The notes under the pieces are model-generated. The model saw only the letters and a program-made list of their open reading frames with translations, was not told the DNA's origin and searched no databases. A DNA stretch of 64,000 nt from Gracilimonas tropica DSM 19535 (GTDB lineage Bacteria; Bacteroidota; Rhodothermia; Balneolales; Balneolaceae). Within the stretch, counting starts at the first letter, position 1; every line of letters starts with the position of its first letter. The stretch is from positions 451,712 through 515,711 of the forward strand of contig NZ_AQXG01000002.1 of the NCBI RefSeq assembly GCF_000375425.1, read 5' to 3'. Positions 52,335-60,194 of this stretch are shown piece after piece. The translations under genes were made by a program, and so were the position numbers.

Positions 52335-53480
52335 CTACTTTCGATCTCCGGTATAGGTTACGCGATAGATCTTACTTCCGTGGTCATCCGAAATCAACAC
52401 CGATCCATCTTCAAGTTGCAGGAGCGAAACAGGCCGCCCCCTAACATCATCTTCTCCTTGCAGCCAACCCGAAATAAAGGGTTCATAAGAAACCGGATTT
52501 CCGGCATTGTCAAACTTGACCATAGTTACCCTGTAACCAATTTTTTTACTGCGGTTCCAGCTCCCATGTTCAGCTATAAAAGCCTGATTTTTGTAAGAAT
52601 CCGGGAACATATTCCCGGTATAAAACATCACACCCAAAGGTGCTACATGCGGCCCTAATTCTCGAACCGGTGGCTTAAAATCAACATTCATGTTCTTACC
52701 CTCTTCACCAAATTCCGGATCCCAAACATTACTTGCATGTAAGTATGGAAAACCGAAATGCAGCCCCTCATCAGTCAATTCATTGAGTTCTCCCGGAGGC
52801 AGGTCATCGCCCATCCAGTCTCTGTTATTATCCGTAAACCACAGGTTTCCGGTTTCAGGGTGCCAGGTAAATCCTACTGTATTCCGAATTCCGTGTGCAA
52901 TAATTTCACGTTCCGTTCCATCGGGATTTATGCGCGTGAGCGATGCAAATACAGGATTTTCTTTTTCCATATTGCAGACGTTACATGGAGCTCCCACCGG
53001 AACATACAATTTTCCGTCCGGGCCAAAGGCGATGTATTTCCAGCCATGATGTCCTTCCGTTGGGTAATCATCGGTAATGAGTACAGGTGTTGGCGGATCA
53101 TCAAGGTGGTTATCGATATCATCAAACCTCCAGATTTTGCTCACCTCGGCAACGTAAAGCGAACCATCCTTATATGCCACTCCATTCGGTAAACGTAAAT
53201 CACTTGCAATGGTATAAACTGTATCTGCTTTATGGTCACTATCTGAATCTACCACAGCATGAACCCTTCCATCCCTTCGGGTTCCCACATAGAGAATCCC
53301 ATTTTCACCCATTGTCATTTGCCGTGCGTTGGGAACGCTGTCTGCATATATCTCAACAGAAAAACCCACAGGAGCCTCTAAATAACCTAAAGACAATGAT
53401 TTTTCTTTCTTCTCAGGTGAGTTTTCAGATGCACATGAACTCATCAACAACAAAAAAACAACGTAGATAAAATATCTCAT
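52335..53480 (-). CDS. PQQ-type sugar dehydrogenase lipoprotein (sorbosone dehydrogenase-like)
   Basis: A 381-residue lipoprotein, lipobox cysteine near residue 16 (LLMSSCASE). It has a beta-propeller with NGILYVGTRRDGRVHA, LRLPNGVAY, HGWKYIAFGPDGKLYV, GAPCNVC, HGIRNTVGF and EHGSWNRSKKIGYRV, as in the glucose/sorbosone dehydrogenase family. It would oxidise a sugar outside the cytoplasm with PQQ, though many members are untested. It diverges from the cryptochrome gene. Confidence 0.85.
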   Translation of the reverse strand: MRYFIYVVFLLLMSSCASENSPEKKEKSLSLGYLEAPVGFSVEIYADSVPNARQMTMGENGILYVGTRRDGRVHAVVDSDSDHKADTVYTIASDLRLPNGVAYKDGSLYVAEVSKIWRFDDIDNHLDDPPTPVLITDDYPTEGHHGWKYIAFGPDGKLYVPVGAPCNVCNMEKENPVFASLTRINPDGTEREIIAHGIRNTVGFTWHPETGNLWFTDNNRDWMGDDLPPGELNELTDEGLHFGFPYLHASNVWDPEFGEEGKNMNVDFKPPVRELGPHVAPLGVMFYTGNMFPDSYKNQAFIAEHGSWNRSKKIGYRVTMVKFDNAGNPVSYEPFISGWLQGEDDVRGRPVSLLQLEDGSVLISDDHGSKIYRVTYTGDRK

Positions 53481-53516
53481 AAACTCTTCTCCGATAATAT
53501 TTCAGTAAAAAAGTGC

Positions 53517-53540
53517 CTTTCAATTTATAGAAATTGAAGG
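53517..53540. repeat. Hairpin in the divergent region before the cryptochrome gene
   Basis: A 10-bp stem (one G-T wobble) pairs 53517-53526 with 53531-53540 around ATAG. It lies between the sugar dehydrogenase and cryptochrome starts and could be an operator or a 5' RNA hairpin. Confidence 0.35.
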
Positions 53541-53582
53541 AATGAAAAGTACAAGGAATCACTTCTTAGGATAAAAAGAAAT

Positions 53583-55007
53583 ATGAAGCGGTCACTTGTT
53601 TGGTTCAGAAATGATCTTCGCATACACGACAACGAAGCCCTTATAAAAGCATGTCAGGCCCGGGAAGTGCTCCCCCTGTTTTGCTTTGATCCTCGTCAGT
53701 TTGCCTTAACCTCTTTCGGTTTTTCAAAAACCGGTGCACACCGACTGCAATTCCTTTTAGAAGCTGTTATTGATTTAAGATCAAAACTACAAACGCTGGG
53801 TGGCGATTTAATCATTCGTCATGGTCATCCGGAGGAAATCATTCCGGAGTTAGTCGAACAATTTGATATCGACCTGGTTTTTACATCCAAAGAAATTACA
53901 AGGGATGAGATCGAAGTGGAGAATGCGTTGAAAGAGAACCTAGACACGAAATTAAGCTTTGTTTGGGGAAGCACGCTATATCATATCAATGACCTTCCAT
54001 ACGGGAAAGAAGATATTCCGAAAGTTTTCACATCATTCCGAAAGGGCATTGAACAACATTCCAGAATCCGCAAGGAATTTGAAATACCCGGCAAGATAAC
54101 ACTACTAGCCGGCATCGAGAATGAGAACTTGCCCAAACACAGTACCTATGGTTTGAGTGAACCGGTTTACGATGAACGCTCGGCTCTTCGTTTTAAAGGA
54201 GGGGAATCGGCTGCTCTCAAACGACTTGATGATTACTTTTGGAAGGGAGATCATCTCAAAAATTATAAATTTACACGAAATGGCTTGCTTGGTGCAGCCT
54301 ATTCCTCAAAGTTTTCGCCATGGCTTGCTTTCGGATGCATTTCTCCCCGAAGAATTTTTTGGGAAGTGGGCAAATATGAAGAGCAGCGCACAAAGAACGT
54401 CTCTACTTATTGGCTGATTTTCGAACTCATATGGCGTGATTTTTTCCGGTTCTCTGCCTGGAAATATGGTAATAAAATTTTCTGGCCTTCCGGCATTCAA
54501 GAGAAAAAACGAACCTGGAGGCATGAAAGAGGCACTTTCAAGAAATGGGCTGAAGGTAACACAGGAATTCCTTTTATTGATGCTAATATGAGAGAGCTTA
54601 ATGCCACCGGTTACATGAGTAACAGGGGGCGGCAAAATGTAGCAAGCTTTCTGGCTCAAAACTTAAATATTGACTGGCGAATGGGAGCCGAATATTTCGA
54701 ATCAATGCTTTTGGATTATGACCCATGCAGTAATTATGGCAACTGGGCATATAATTCTACGGTTGGTCACGATCCCAGAAACCGATACTTCAATATCATA
54801 AATCAAGCTCAAAAGTATGATTCCAACGGTGATTATGTTCGTTTATGGATTCCGGAATTAAAGAATGTACCTAATGAGTTTATTCATGAACCACAGAAAA
54901 TGAATCCCGAACAACAAACGTTATTTACCGTAGGGATTGGGAAAGAATATCCAAATCCTATGATCAATCTGGAAGAAAGTTATGAAGAAATCAAAGCAAG
55001 AGATTAA
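53583..55007 (+). CDS. Cryptochrome, DASH type
   Basis: A 474-residue member of the photolyase/cryptochrome family. The N-terminal alpha/beta domain begins SLVWFRNDLRIHDNEAL. The FAD-binding domain includes TRNGLLGAAYSSKFSPWLAFGC, FELIWRDFFRF, ATGYMSNRGRQNVASFL and DPCSNYGNWAYNSTVG. GYMSNRGRQNVASF and the DPxSNxGNW ending are typical of CRY-DASH. DASH proteins bind FAD and an antenna pigment and repair pyrimidine dimers in single-stranded DNA. It overlaps the next gene by 26 bp. Confidence 0.93.
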   Translation: MKRSLVWFRNDLRIHDNEALIKACQAREVLPLFCFDPRQFALTSFGFSKTGAHRLQFLLEAVIDLRSKLQTLGGDLIIRHGHPEEIIPELVEQFDIDLVFTSKEITRDEIEVENALKENLDTKLSFVWGSTLYHINDLPYGKEDIPKVFTSFRKGIEQHSRIRKEFEIPGKITLLAGIENENLPKHSTYGLSEPVYDERSALRFKGGESAALKRLDDYFWKGDHLKNYKFTRNGLLGAAYSSKFSPWLAFGCISPRRIFWEVGKYEEQRTKNVSTYWLIFELIWRDFFRFSAWKYGNKIFWPSGIQEKKRTWRHERGTFKKWAEGNTGIPFIDANMRELNATGYMSNRGRQNVASFLAQNLNIDWRMGAEYFESMLLDYDPCSNYGNWAYNSTVGHDPRNRYFNIINQAQKYDSNGDYVRLWIPELKNVPNEFIHEPQKMNPEQQTLFTVGIGKEYPNPMINLEESYEEIKARD

Positions 55008-55242
55008 AAACAGAATACTGACCTTTACACGGCAGCGCGGTCCTGAAAAATCAGTTTGCCCTTCAGAAGTAACAAAAGACTTGTTTTCTGACGTATGGAG
55101 AGATCACGTAGATGACGTTCGAACGGTTGCAGGCGAATTGCAAAGTGAAAACCTGATCAAGATCACACAAAGAGGAAAGGAAGTCAGACTGGATGAAGCG
55201 AAAGGCCCTATCAGACTGTCCGTCTTTTCAAAGAGTGACTAA
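54982..55242 (+). CDS. DUF3253 protein
   Basis: An 86-residue protein with [22 protein letters not shown] and ITQRGKEV followed by AKGPIRLS, matching DUF3253. It resembles a winged-helix fold. It overlaps the cryptochrome 3' end by 26 bp and ends just before the DUF2256 gene, implying translational coupling. A role in light or redox response is only inferred from the neighbours. Confidence 0.85.
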   Translation: MKKSKQEIKNRILTFTRQRGPEKSVCPSEVTKDLFSDVWRDHVDDVRTVAGELQSENLIKITQRGKEVRLDEAKGPIRLSVFSKSD

Positions 55243-55243
55243 T

Positions 55244-55375
55244 ATGATCAAAAAATCCGATCTGCCTGAAAAGATCTGTCCGGTTTGTAACCGCCCGTTC
55301 AAGTGGCGCAAAAAGTGGGAAAGGGACTGGGAAGAGGTCAAATATTGCAGTGAACGCTGCAGAAGAAATAAGTAA
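55244..55375 (+). CDS. DUF2256 small zinc-ribbon-like protein
   Basis: A 43-residue protein from the ATG at 55244. It has [15 protein letters not shown] and then [12 protein letters not shown], with two cysteine pairs spaced to bind one metal. This is the DUF2256 pattern, often next to photolyase or cryptochrome genes. It begins one base after the DUF3253 stop and converges directly on the SDR gene with no gap. Confidence 0.88.
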   Translation: MIKKSDLPEKICPVCNRPFKWRKKWERDWEEVKYCSERCRRNK

Positions 55376-56095
55376 TCAGATCCGATTCCAAATAAATTCC
55401 GGGACTAACTTTGCTACCCAAGCCATCAGCCTCCAGCGTCTTGTTACGTAAAAAATATTCTTTTTCTTATCGATTCCACGGATCATTTGTGAAGCAGCTT
55501 TCTCCACGGAAGCAACCCAAAACATGCCTTTAGCCCGTTCTGTCATTTCTGTCCAAATGTAACCTGCCCGAATTTCTGTAACAGAAATATCTGCATCTAC
55601 TCTTTTAGCCTTTTGGCGATACCCCACCATGTAATTAGATATAAAATGTTTGGAAGCCGTGTAAGCTGCTGCACGGTGGTGAGCTAATAAAGCCGCCATT
55701 GATGACATTCCTACGATCTGCCCGTGACCCTGTTCCTTAAAGTAGTCGAAAGCAAAATGACAACCATGAGCAAAAGCCAGTGCATTCAACTCAATAAGCT
55801 TCGACTCTGCTTTCCAGGGCGGCAACATTTGAATGCGGCCCATCCCGGCATTCAAAATCATTATATCCATCCCACCCATTTCATCGATCAGAGACCGGTA
55901 TGTGTTTTCAGCCTCTTCATGTTCCGTCACATCTTGTGTACGGATATAGGCTTGCTCTCCAATTTCATCTTTCAGTTCTTCCAGTCGCTCCGTTCTTCTG
56001 CCGATGAGACCTACTTTATGCCCTTTTTTGGCAAATTGAAGAGCCAGCTCTCTACCAATTCCGGAAGTTGCTCCTGTAATTATGATCTTTTTCAT
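55376..56095 (-). CDS. Short-chain dehydrogenase/reductase
   Basis: A 239-residue NAD(P)-binding enzyme with TGATSGIG at 8-15, NAG in ILNAGMG, SSM and YTASK forming the Ser-Tyr-Lys site. The R in GRRTERL suggests NADP. The C terminus is hydrophobic. SDR genes of this kind recur beside CRY-DASH/DUF2256 clusters. Its substrate is unknown. Confidence 0.9.
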   Translation of the reverse strand: MKKIIITGATSGIGRELALQFAKKGHKVGLIGRRTERLEELKDEIGEQAYIRTQDVTEHEEAENTYRSLIDEMGGMDIMILNAGMGRIQMLPPWKAESKLIELNALAFAHGCHFAFDYFKEQGHGQIVGMSSMAALLAHHRAAAYTASKHFISNYMVGYRQKAKRVDADISVTEIRAGYIWTEMTERAKGMFWVASVEKAASQMIRGIDKKKNIFYVTRRWRLMAWVAKLVPEFIWNRI

Positions 56096-56108
56096 ATCAG
56101 GCAGATAT

Positions 56109-56136
56109 TAAAAAGGGCTTCAACCTGTGAAGCCCT
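56109..56136 (-). terminator. Rho-independent terminator of the DUF6580 gene
   Basis: AGGGCTTCA at 56114-56122 pairs with TGAAGCCCT at 56128-56136; on the minus strand five T follow (56114-56110). It starts 8 nt after the stop of the DUF6580 gene. Confidence 0.85.
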
Positions 56137-56144
56137 GATCAAAA

Positions 56145-56699
56145 TTAGTTGGCCAATTGTATTCCGGGAATTTTCCGGCGGGCATATTCAAAAGCACCAA
56201 ATAAGGCTCCCGAATAGATCAAATCTCCCGCAACTGTGTAATGGAAGAATGGAATTCCGGCTCCGTAACTCATCAATAAACCGGAAAGCGTTTGGGGATA
56301 CATCGGACTTCCAAGCCAAGCTCCAAAATTGGTTACCAGAAAAAATATAATAGAAGCACTAAAACTACCGGCAATAACTGTTTTGAGATTTACTTTTTTT
56401 AGAATAAAAATTCCGGCTAAAACAATTAATGCCATTGAACCATACATCCAGTAAAAACCGGGAGTAAATAACACGAAACCATCATAGAATGAGGCAAAGA
56501 GTATGTTATTTACCAAAATGTCGCTCACAAAAAAGGCTGCTAATGGTAATAAGAAAGAAAATTTCTTATCTGAAAAATAGGCGGCTCCAAAAAGAGACAT
56601 AGCACCGATCGGTGCAAAATTATAGGGATGGGGCACCATTCTTGAGAGTGCGGCAATGAGTATGAATCCGGATAAAACTAAAAAACGCTTTTTATTCAT
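56145..56699 (-). CDS. DUF6580 family membrane protein
   Basis: A 184-residue protein with about five membrane segments. MVPHPYNFAPIGAMSLFGAAYF and PLAAFFVSDILVNN match DUF6580. The fold is reminiscent of vitamin-uptake S components, but no ligand is known and no ATPase gene is adjacent. It lies between two terminators and forms a single-gene unit. Confidence 0.82.
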   Translation of the reverse strand: MNKKRFLVLSGFILIAALSRMVPHPYNFAPIGAMSLFGAAYFSDKKFSFLLPLAAFFVSDILVNNILFASFYDGFVLFTPGFYWMYGSMALIVLAGIFILKKVNLKTVIAGSFSASIIFFLVTNFGAWLGSPMYPQTLSGLLMSYGAGIPFFHYTVAGDLIYSGALFGAFEYARRKIPGIQLAN

Positions 56700-56731
56700 T
56701 GATCTGATAAATGCTTGGTTAGATCTTTAAA

Positions 56732-56767
56732 ATAAAAAAAGCATCGCCTCAAATGAAACGATGCTTT
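56732..56767 (-). terminator. Rho-independent terminator of the YceI gene
   Basis: AAAGCATCG at 56738-56746 pairs with CGATGCTTT at 56759-56767, followed on the minus strand by a T run at 56740-56734. It lies 27 nt after the YceI stop. Confidence 0.88.
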
Positions 56768-56793
56768 GAATTAAATTCGGTTAGCCGAAATTT

Positions 56794-57420
56794 TTAATAC
56801 GTACCGGAATCTGTAGAGACTGTTGAATTTAATTCAAGGTTCAAATCTACTTTTACCTCATCTCCAACTACCGCAGTAGCCGCCCAATCACCGGTTCCTA
56901 CTTTATAATCGGTTCTATCCAAAGTAGTTGAAGCGGTAATACCTGCAACTTTTGTTCCTTCTTTCATTGGATTATCCATGATACCAAGCAATTTGAAGGG
57001 AAGTTCAATTTCTTTGGAAACATCCTTAATGGTAAGCGTTCCTTTGGCAACAAATTCATTTTCTCCTCTTTTTTCTATGTTGGTGCTTCTGAATTTGATC
57101 TGCGGCCACTCTTCAGCATTGAAAAAATCAGGTGTTTTCAAGTGTCCGTCTCGGCGCTCATTTTCTGTATCAATACTGTTTACCATGATCTGCACATCGA
57201 TCATGCTTTCTTCGAGGTTTTCAGGATCAAAGTTCACTGTGGCTTCATAGTCGTGGAACTGTCCATTAACCGGAGTAAAGAAGTGCGTAATTTGAAAATT
57301 GATCGCACTGTGCGCTTTGTCGATGGTCCAGCTCATTGCTGCATATTTTGTCATTGCCAGTGTGGATACCGCAAAAATGGCTACAGCAATAAAGGTGGTT
57401 ATTTTATTAAGAATTCTCAT
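56794..57420 (-). CDS. YceI family secreted lipid-binding protein
   Basis: A 208-residue protein with an N-terminal signal or membrane segment (about 7-24). The YceI core contains WTIDKAHSAINFQITHF, GQFHDYEATVNFD, HLKTPDFFNAEEWPQIKF and LTIKDVSKEIELPF. These periplasmic beta-barrel proteins bind polyisoprenoid-type lipids. The C-terminal sequence includes DYKVGTGDW, usually conserved. A promoter candidate lies 50 bp upstream. Confidence 0.93.
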   Translation of the reverse strand: MRILNKITTFIAVAIFAVSTLAMTKYAAMSWTIDKAHSAINFQITHFFTPVNGQFHDYEATVNFDPENLEESMIDVQIMVNSIDTENERRDGHLKTPDFFNAEEWPQIKFRSTNIEKRGENEFVAKGTLTIKDVSKEIELPFKLLGIMDNPMKEGTKVAGITASTTLDRTDYKVGTGDWAATAVVGDEVKVDLNLELNSTVSTDSGTY

Positions 57421-57469
57421 TTGATGAATGATTTAATATTTAGTGTTAAAATTTCTGAGTTAACAGAAG

Positions 57470-57500
57470 CAAAGATAAAATCATTCTGTTTAACATTAAA
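57470..57500 (-). promoter_or_regulatory. Candidate YceI promoter
   Basis: On the minus strand, TATCTTTG at 57477-57470 matches the Bacteroidota -7 element exactly. A TTT triplet in place of TTG lies 20 nt upstream (57500-57498). The YceI start codon is 49 nt downstream. Confidence 0.5.
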
Positions 57501-57667
57501 CTATTTGATATTAAATTTTATCTATCAGCACCATTGCCAATGTTAGAACATGTAAAACAAAACCTCATAAAGAACATTTCCATCTAATTACGGTTTGCAT
57601 TAGTACATAAAAGCATGTTAGTTAATGCATTATTTAACCGATACTTAATATCAATCCATTTTTAATT

Positions 57668-58168
57668 ATGACAACTCTCTTAAAAAACTCTTTAACTTTA
57701 ATCTTAGGCCTCCTATTCATTTCGGGTTCTGCTCTTGCACAGCAACAGCAAATGCCTCCCCAGCCAAAACCACTTAGTCCTGAAGAGGTTTCGGACCAAG
57801 ATCTTCAAATGGTGGCAAATGTATCCAAAGCTGCAGAAGGTATTCAGCAGGAAGCTAATTCCAGGATGAAAAAAGTCCTTGAAGACGAAGGCATGCAATT
57901 CTCTCGCTTTCAACAGATTATGATGGCCATGCAAAATCCACAAATGTCGCAACAAGTTGATGTAACAGAGGAAGAGCAAAAAACCATTCAGACCGTTCAA
58001 CCCAATCTTCAAAAAATTAACAATGAGGCACGTTCAAAGTATGTGAAAGCGATTCAGGATGAGGGCTTAACTCCTCAAAAATTCCAACAACTTGCTTTGA
58101 CGATTCAAACACATCAGGAAGTAGCTGATCGTTTTGAAGAAATAAGTGCGGAAGGTGACTCTCAGTAA
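57668..58168 (+). CDS. DUF4168 secreted protein
   Basis: A 166-residue protein with a signal peptide ending GSALAQ near residue 25 and a Gln/Pro-rich linker. Two similar halves follow, each with a helix ending in GMQFSRFQQIMMAMQ or GLTPQKFQQLALTIQ, the DUF4168 repeat. It is helical and probably periplasmic; function unknown. The 247-bp gap upstream holds no gene. Confidence 0.85.
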   Translation: MTTLLKNSLTLILGLLFISGSALAQQQQMPPQPKPLSPEEVSDQDLQMVANVSKAAEGIQQEANSRMKKVLEDEGMQFSRFQQIMMAMQNPQMSQQVDVTEEEQKTIQTVQPNLQKINNEARSKYVKAIQDEGLTPQKFQQLALTIQTHQEVADRFEEISAEGDSQ

Positions 58169-58200
58169 GTGGAGAACTAAATAGTCTCCCATAGTCTTTT

Positions 58201-58229
58201 AGCCCGGCGTTGTTAGCCGGGCTTTTTTA
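58201..58229 (+). terminator. Rho-independent terminator of the DUF4168 gene
   Basis: AGCCCGGC at 58201-58208 pairs with GCCGGGCT at 58216-58223, followed by T6 at 58223-58228. The T run overlaps the stop codon of the convergent glycosylase gene. Confidence 0.93.
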
Positions 58230-58823
58230 TTTGCTTACCCATTTTGAGCCTTTCAGTGTAAACCTCCAGGGCAGTTTGGCATCCTCGCCCGCATACTCAA
58301 CTCCAATACGAGGACTAGCCTCAATATCCATTCCTGCTCCCTTTTCACCTTGTTCTATCCAGATAGTATCTCCCAGCAAATCCGTTTGATCGAGTTCAGT
58401 AGTCAGCCCTAAAGCTTGTGATAATTTTCCCGGACCGTTGCTTATCACGGGTTTAAGCATATCCCTGTTCCTTCGTTCAAGCATATATGAAGTGCCTTCA
58501 TCCGGTTCAATAGCACGAATTAGGATGGCATCTGCTAATCCTTCCCTGTTTGTCACAACATTGAACAGATGGTGAATTCCATAACACAGATATATGTAGG
58601 AGTATCCCGGAGGGCCGTATAGCGTTTCGGTGCGCTTGGTTCTCACCTCAGGATAGGCATGGCATGCGGCATCGGTTCGGCCGTTATAGGCTTCGGTTTC
58701 AACAATCATGCCGGACGTTTTTACCCCATCAATTACGGTACATAATCGCTTTCCGATCAACTCCCGGCTGATCTTTACCACATCATCCCGTTCATAAAAA
58801 GAGCGTGGAAGTTTCTTAGCCAT
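58227..58823 (-). CDS. 3-methyladenine DNA glycosylase (MPG family)
   Basis: A 198-residue enzyme that removes alkylated purines from DNA. It has IVETEAYNGRTDAACHAY, TLYGPPGYSYIYLCYGIHH and NVVTNREGLADAILIRAIEP, then SNGPGKLSQALG, all typical of the AAG/MPG family. The E in VETEAY is the expected general base. The start overlaps the YihY stop by one base (TGATG), so the two are coupled. Confidence 0.95.
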   Translation of the reverse strand: MAKKLPRSFYERDDVVKISRELIGKRLCTVIDGVKTSGMIVETEAYNGRTDAACHAYPEVRTKRTETLYGPPGYSYIYLCYGIHHLFNVVTNREGLADAILIRAIEPDEGTSYMLERRNRDMLKPVISNGPGKLSQALGLTTELDQTDLLGDTIWIEQGEKGAGMDIEASPRIGVEYAGEDAKLPWRFTLKGSKWVSK

Positions 58824-59731
58824 CAGGATATAGCTGTGTATGGATTCTCTTCAATAGAGGGACGGTCCATCAGATAAATATCCTTGTAAGCCCGAGCTAT
58901 CATCCCGCTTAAAACAAAAAGCAAGGCGGTATAGAAAGTCCAAACCGTCAGAATGATCAAGACCGTATACCCTTGATAAAAGTACCTGTAAGTTGCAAAA
59001 GCATATTCCATATACATACTGACACCATATTTTGCTATCTCAAAAAGTATGGTATAAACACCGGCCGCGATCAAAGCTATTCTGGGTTTGATCTTCCGCT
59101 CACTTACAAACCTAAAAACCACATATACCACAAAGAATGCGAGGAAGATCGGCAGTAAAAAATTCAGGAAATCATAAATCCAGGGTAACTCGATCACCAT
59201 ATCTGTAAAGGGAATATCGATCTGGCTAAGGTTAAACAGTGAGATCGTAGAAACAGCCAGGCTAAAAGTCAGAAAGACGATCCCAATCACACTAAATCCA
59301 AAGAAATTATAGATCACATCCATAATTGGATGCTTCCTCTCTTTGATATCGAACACATCAAAAAGTACGTGTTTTAGGCTGTGGAGCAATCCTTGTGTAA
59401 AAAACAGAAGTACCACAATACCCACGATCCCGAAAATACGTCGGGCCCCTATCAATGGTTCAAGCAGGGTTTCTATGGTGATGGCGCCCCGAAATACATC
59501 ATCACTTTGCGTTTCATAGGTGAAGCTGGGGAAAAATTCACGGCCATATCTCACAATTTCATTGAAAGCTTCTTCAGCCGAAAGCAAATAACCAATAATC
59601 GAGATGAGGATGAGCACAAACGGTACTGCACAAATAAATAAATTGAATGTGATAGCCGAGGCGTTGAAGAAAATATCCTTCTTGCTTGCCAACTTAAGTA
59701 CTCGTTTCCAAAATTGCTTTTGTTTATCCAA
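58823..59731 (-). CDS. YihY/virulence factor BrkB family membrane protein
   Basis: A 302-residue protein with six membrane segments, at about 28-50, 100-120, 140-165, 183-207, 217-235 and 250-275. ASAITFNLFICAVPF and AYKDIYLMDRP near the end fit the YihY/BrkB family, whose role is unclear; older annotation as RNase BN is wrong for this family. It is coupled to the DNA glycosylase gene. Confidence 0.92.
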   Translation of the reverse strand: MDKQKQFWKRVLKLASKKDIFFNASAITFNLFICAVPFVLILISIIGYLLSAEEAFNEIVRYGREFFPSFTYETQSDDVFRGAITIETLLEPLIGARRIFGIVGIVVLLFFTQGLLHSLKHVLFDVFDIKERKHPIMDVIYNFFGFSVIGIVFLTFSLAVSTISLFNLSQIDIPFTDMVIELPWIYDFLNFLLPIFLAFFVVYVVFRFVSERKIKPRIALIAAGVYTILFEIAKYGVSMYMEYAFATYRYFYQGYTVLIILTVWTFYTALLFVLSGMIARAYKDIYLMDRPSIEENPYTAIS

Positions 59732-59894
59732 AACGTGCTTTTGATTAGTGAGCCGTTAAAATTCGCAGGATGAACGGTTAAATACAAGCAGGGATTTTTG
59801 ATATGAACAGTTTGCTGTAAGCCTATTGCTGAAAGAAATAGGTCAAAGCGAATCTGGCCTTAGAAAAAAGCGTTTAGAAGATTACAGAATGAAG

Positions 59895-59971
59895 CGCTAA
59901 GAAAGAAGTCATTCCGTGAACTAACCTTGAAAATTCCACTACCGTAAATGGAACATTGACTTCTTTTAGCG
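59895..59971. repeat. Imperfect inverted repeat upstream of mutS
   Basis: The left arm 59895-59915 (CGCTAAGAAAGAAGTCATTCC) is nearly complementary to the right arm 59950-59971 with small insertions on each side, around a 34-nt centre. The arms suggest a mobile or structured miniature element. Confidence 0.5.
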
Positions 59972-60015
59972 TAATGGAGCAAGCTTTAGCTTTTTTCTAT
60001 AGCCTTGATCTTTTG

Positions 60016-60043
60016 CTTCGTTTTGGATCAAGCCAAAATGAAG
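60016..60043. repeat. Palindromic hairpin element upstream of mutS
   Basis: CTTCGTTTTGG at 60016-60026 pairs with 60033-60043 with one mismatch around a 6-nt loop. An overlapping alternative stem is CTTGATC (60004-60010) with GATCAAG (60026-60032). The wording recalls short dispersed palindromes in Bacteroidota; not checked by search. Confidence 0.5.
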
Positions 60044-60194
60044 AGGTTGCTTCAATGATTTGGGATATGATCTTCAATTACATTTCAATTAAAGATCTCG
60101 CTCAAATCCCCTTTAGTTTTTCAGTCATTTCATTGCTAAGTTCCGCATTCAAAAATCAGCAATCTAACAGCTTAAAACACCTATTTTACAGCGC

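Larger units (their letters stand above)
59732..60194. other. 463-bp region upstream of mutS
   Basis: No credible gene is present. It holds the imperfect inverted repeat at 59895-59971 and the hairpin at 60016-60043. An open frame across 59956-60225 uses a TTG start and runs through these structures, so it is not called. The mutS promoter must lie here or within the repeats. Confidence 0.6.

Noticed and set aside
58823..59731. Annotation of the YihY protein as ribonuclease BN
   Set aside because: The protein is a six-pass membrane protein with no metallo-beta-lactamase motifs; the RNase BN name for this family is a historical error.
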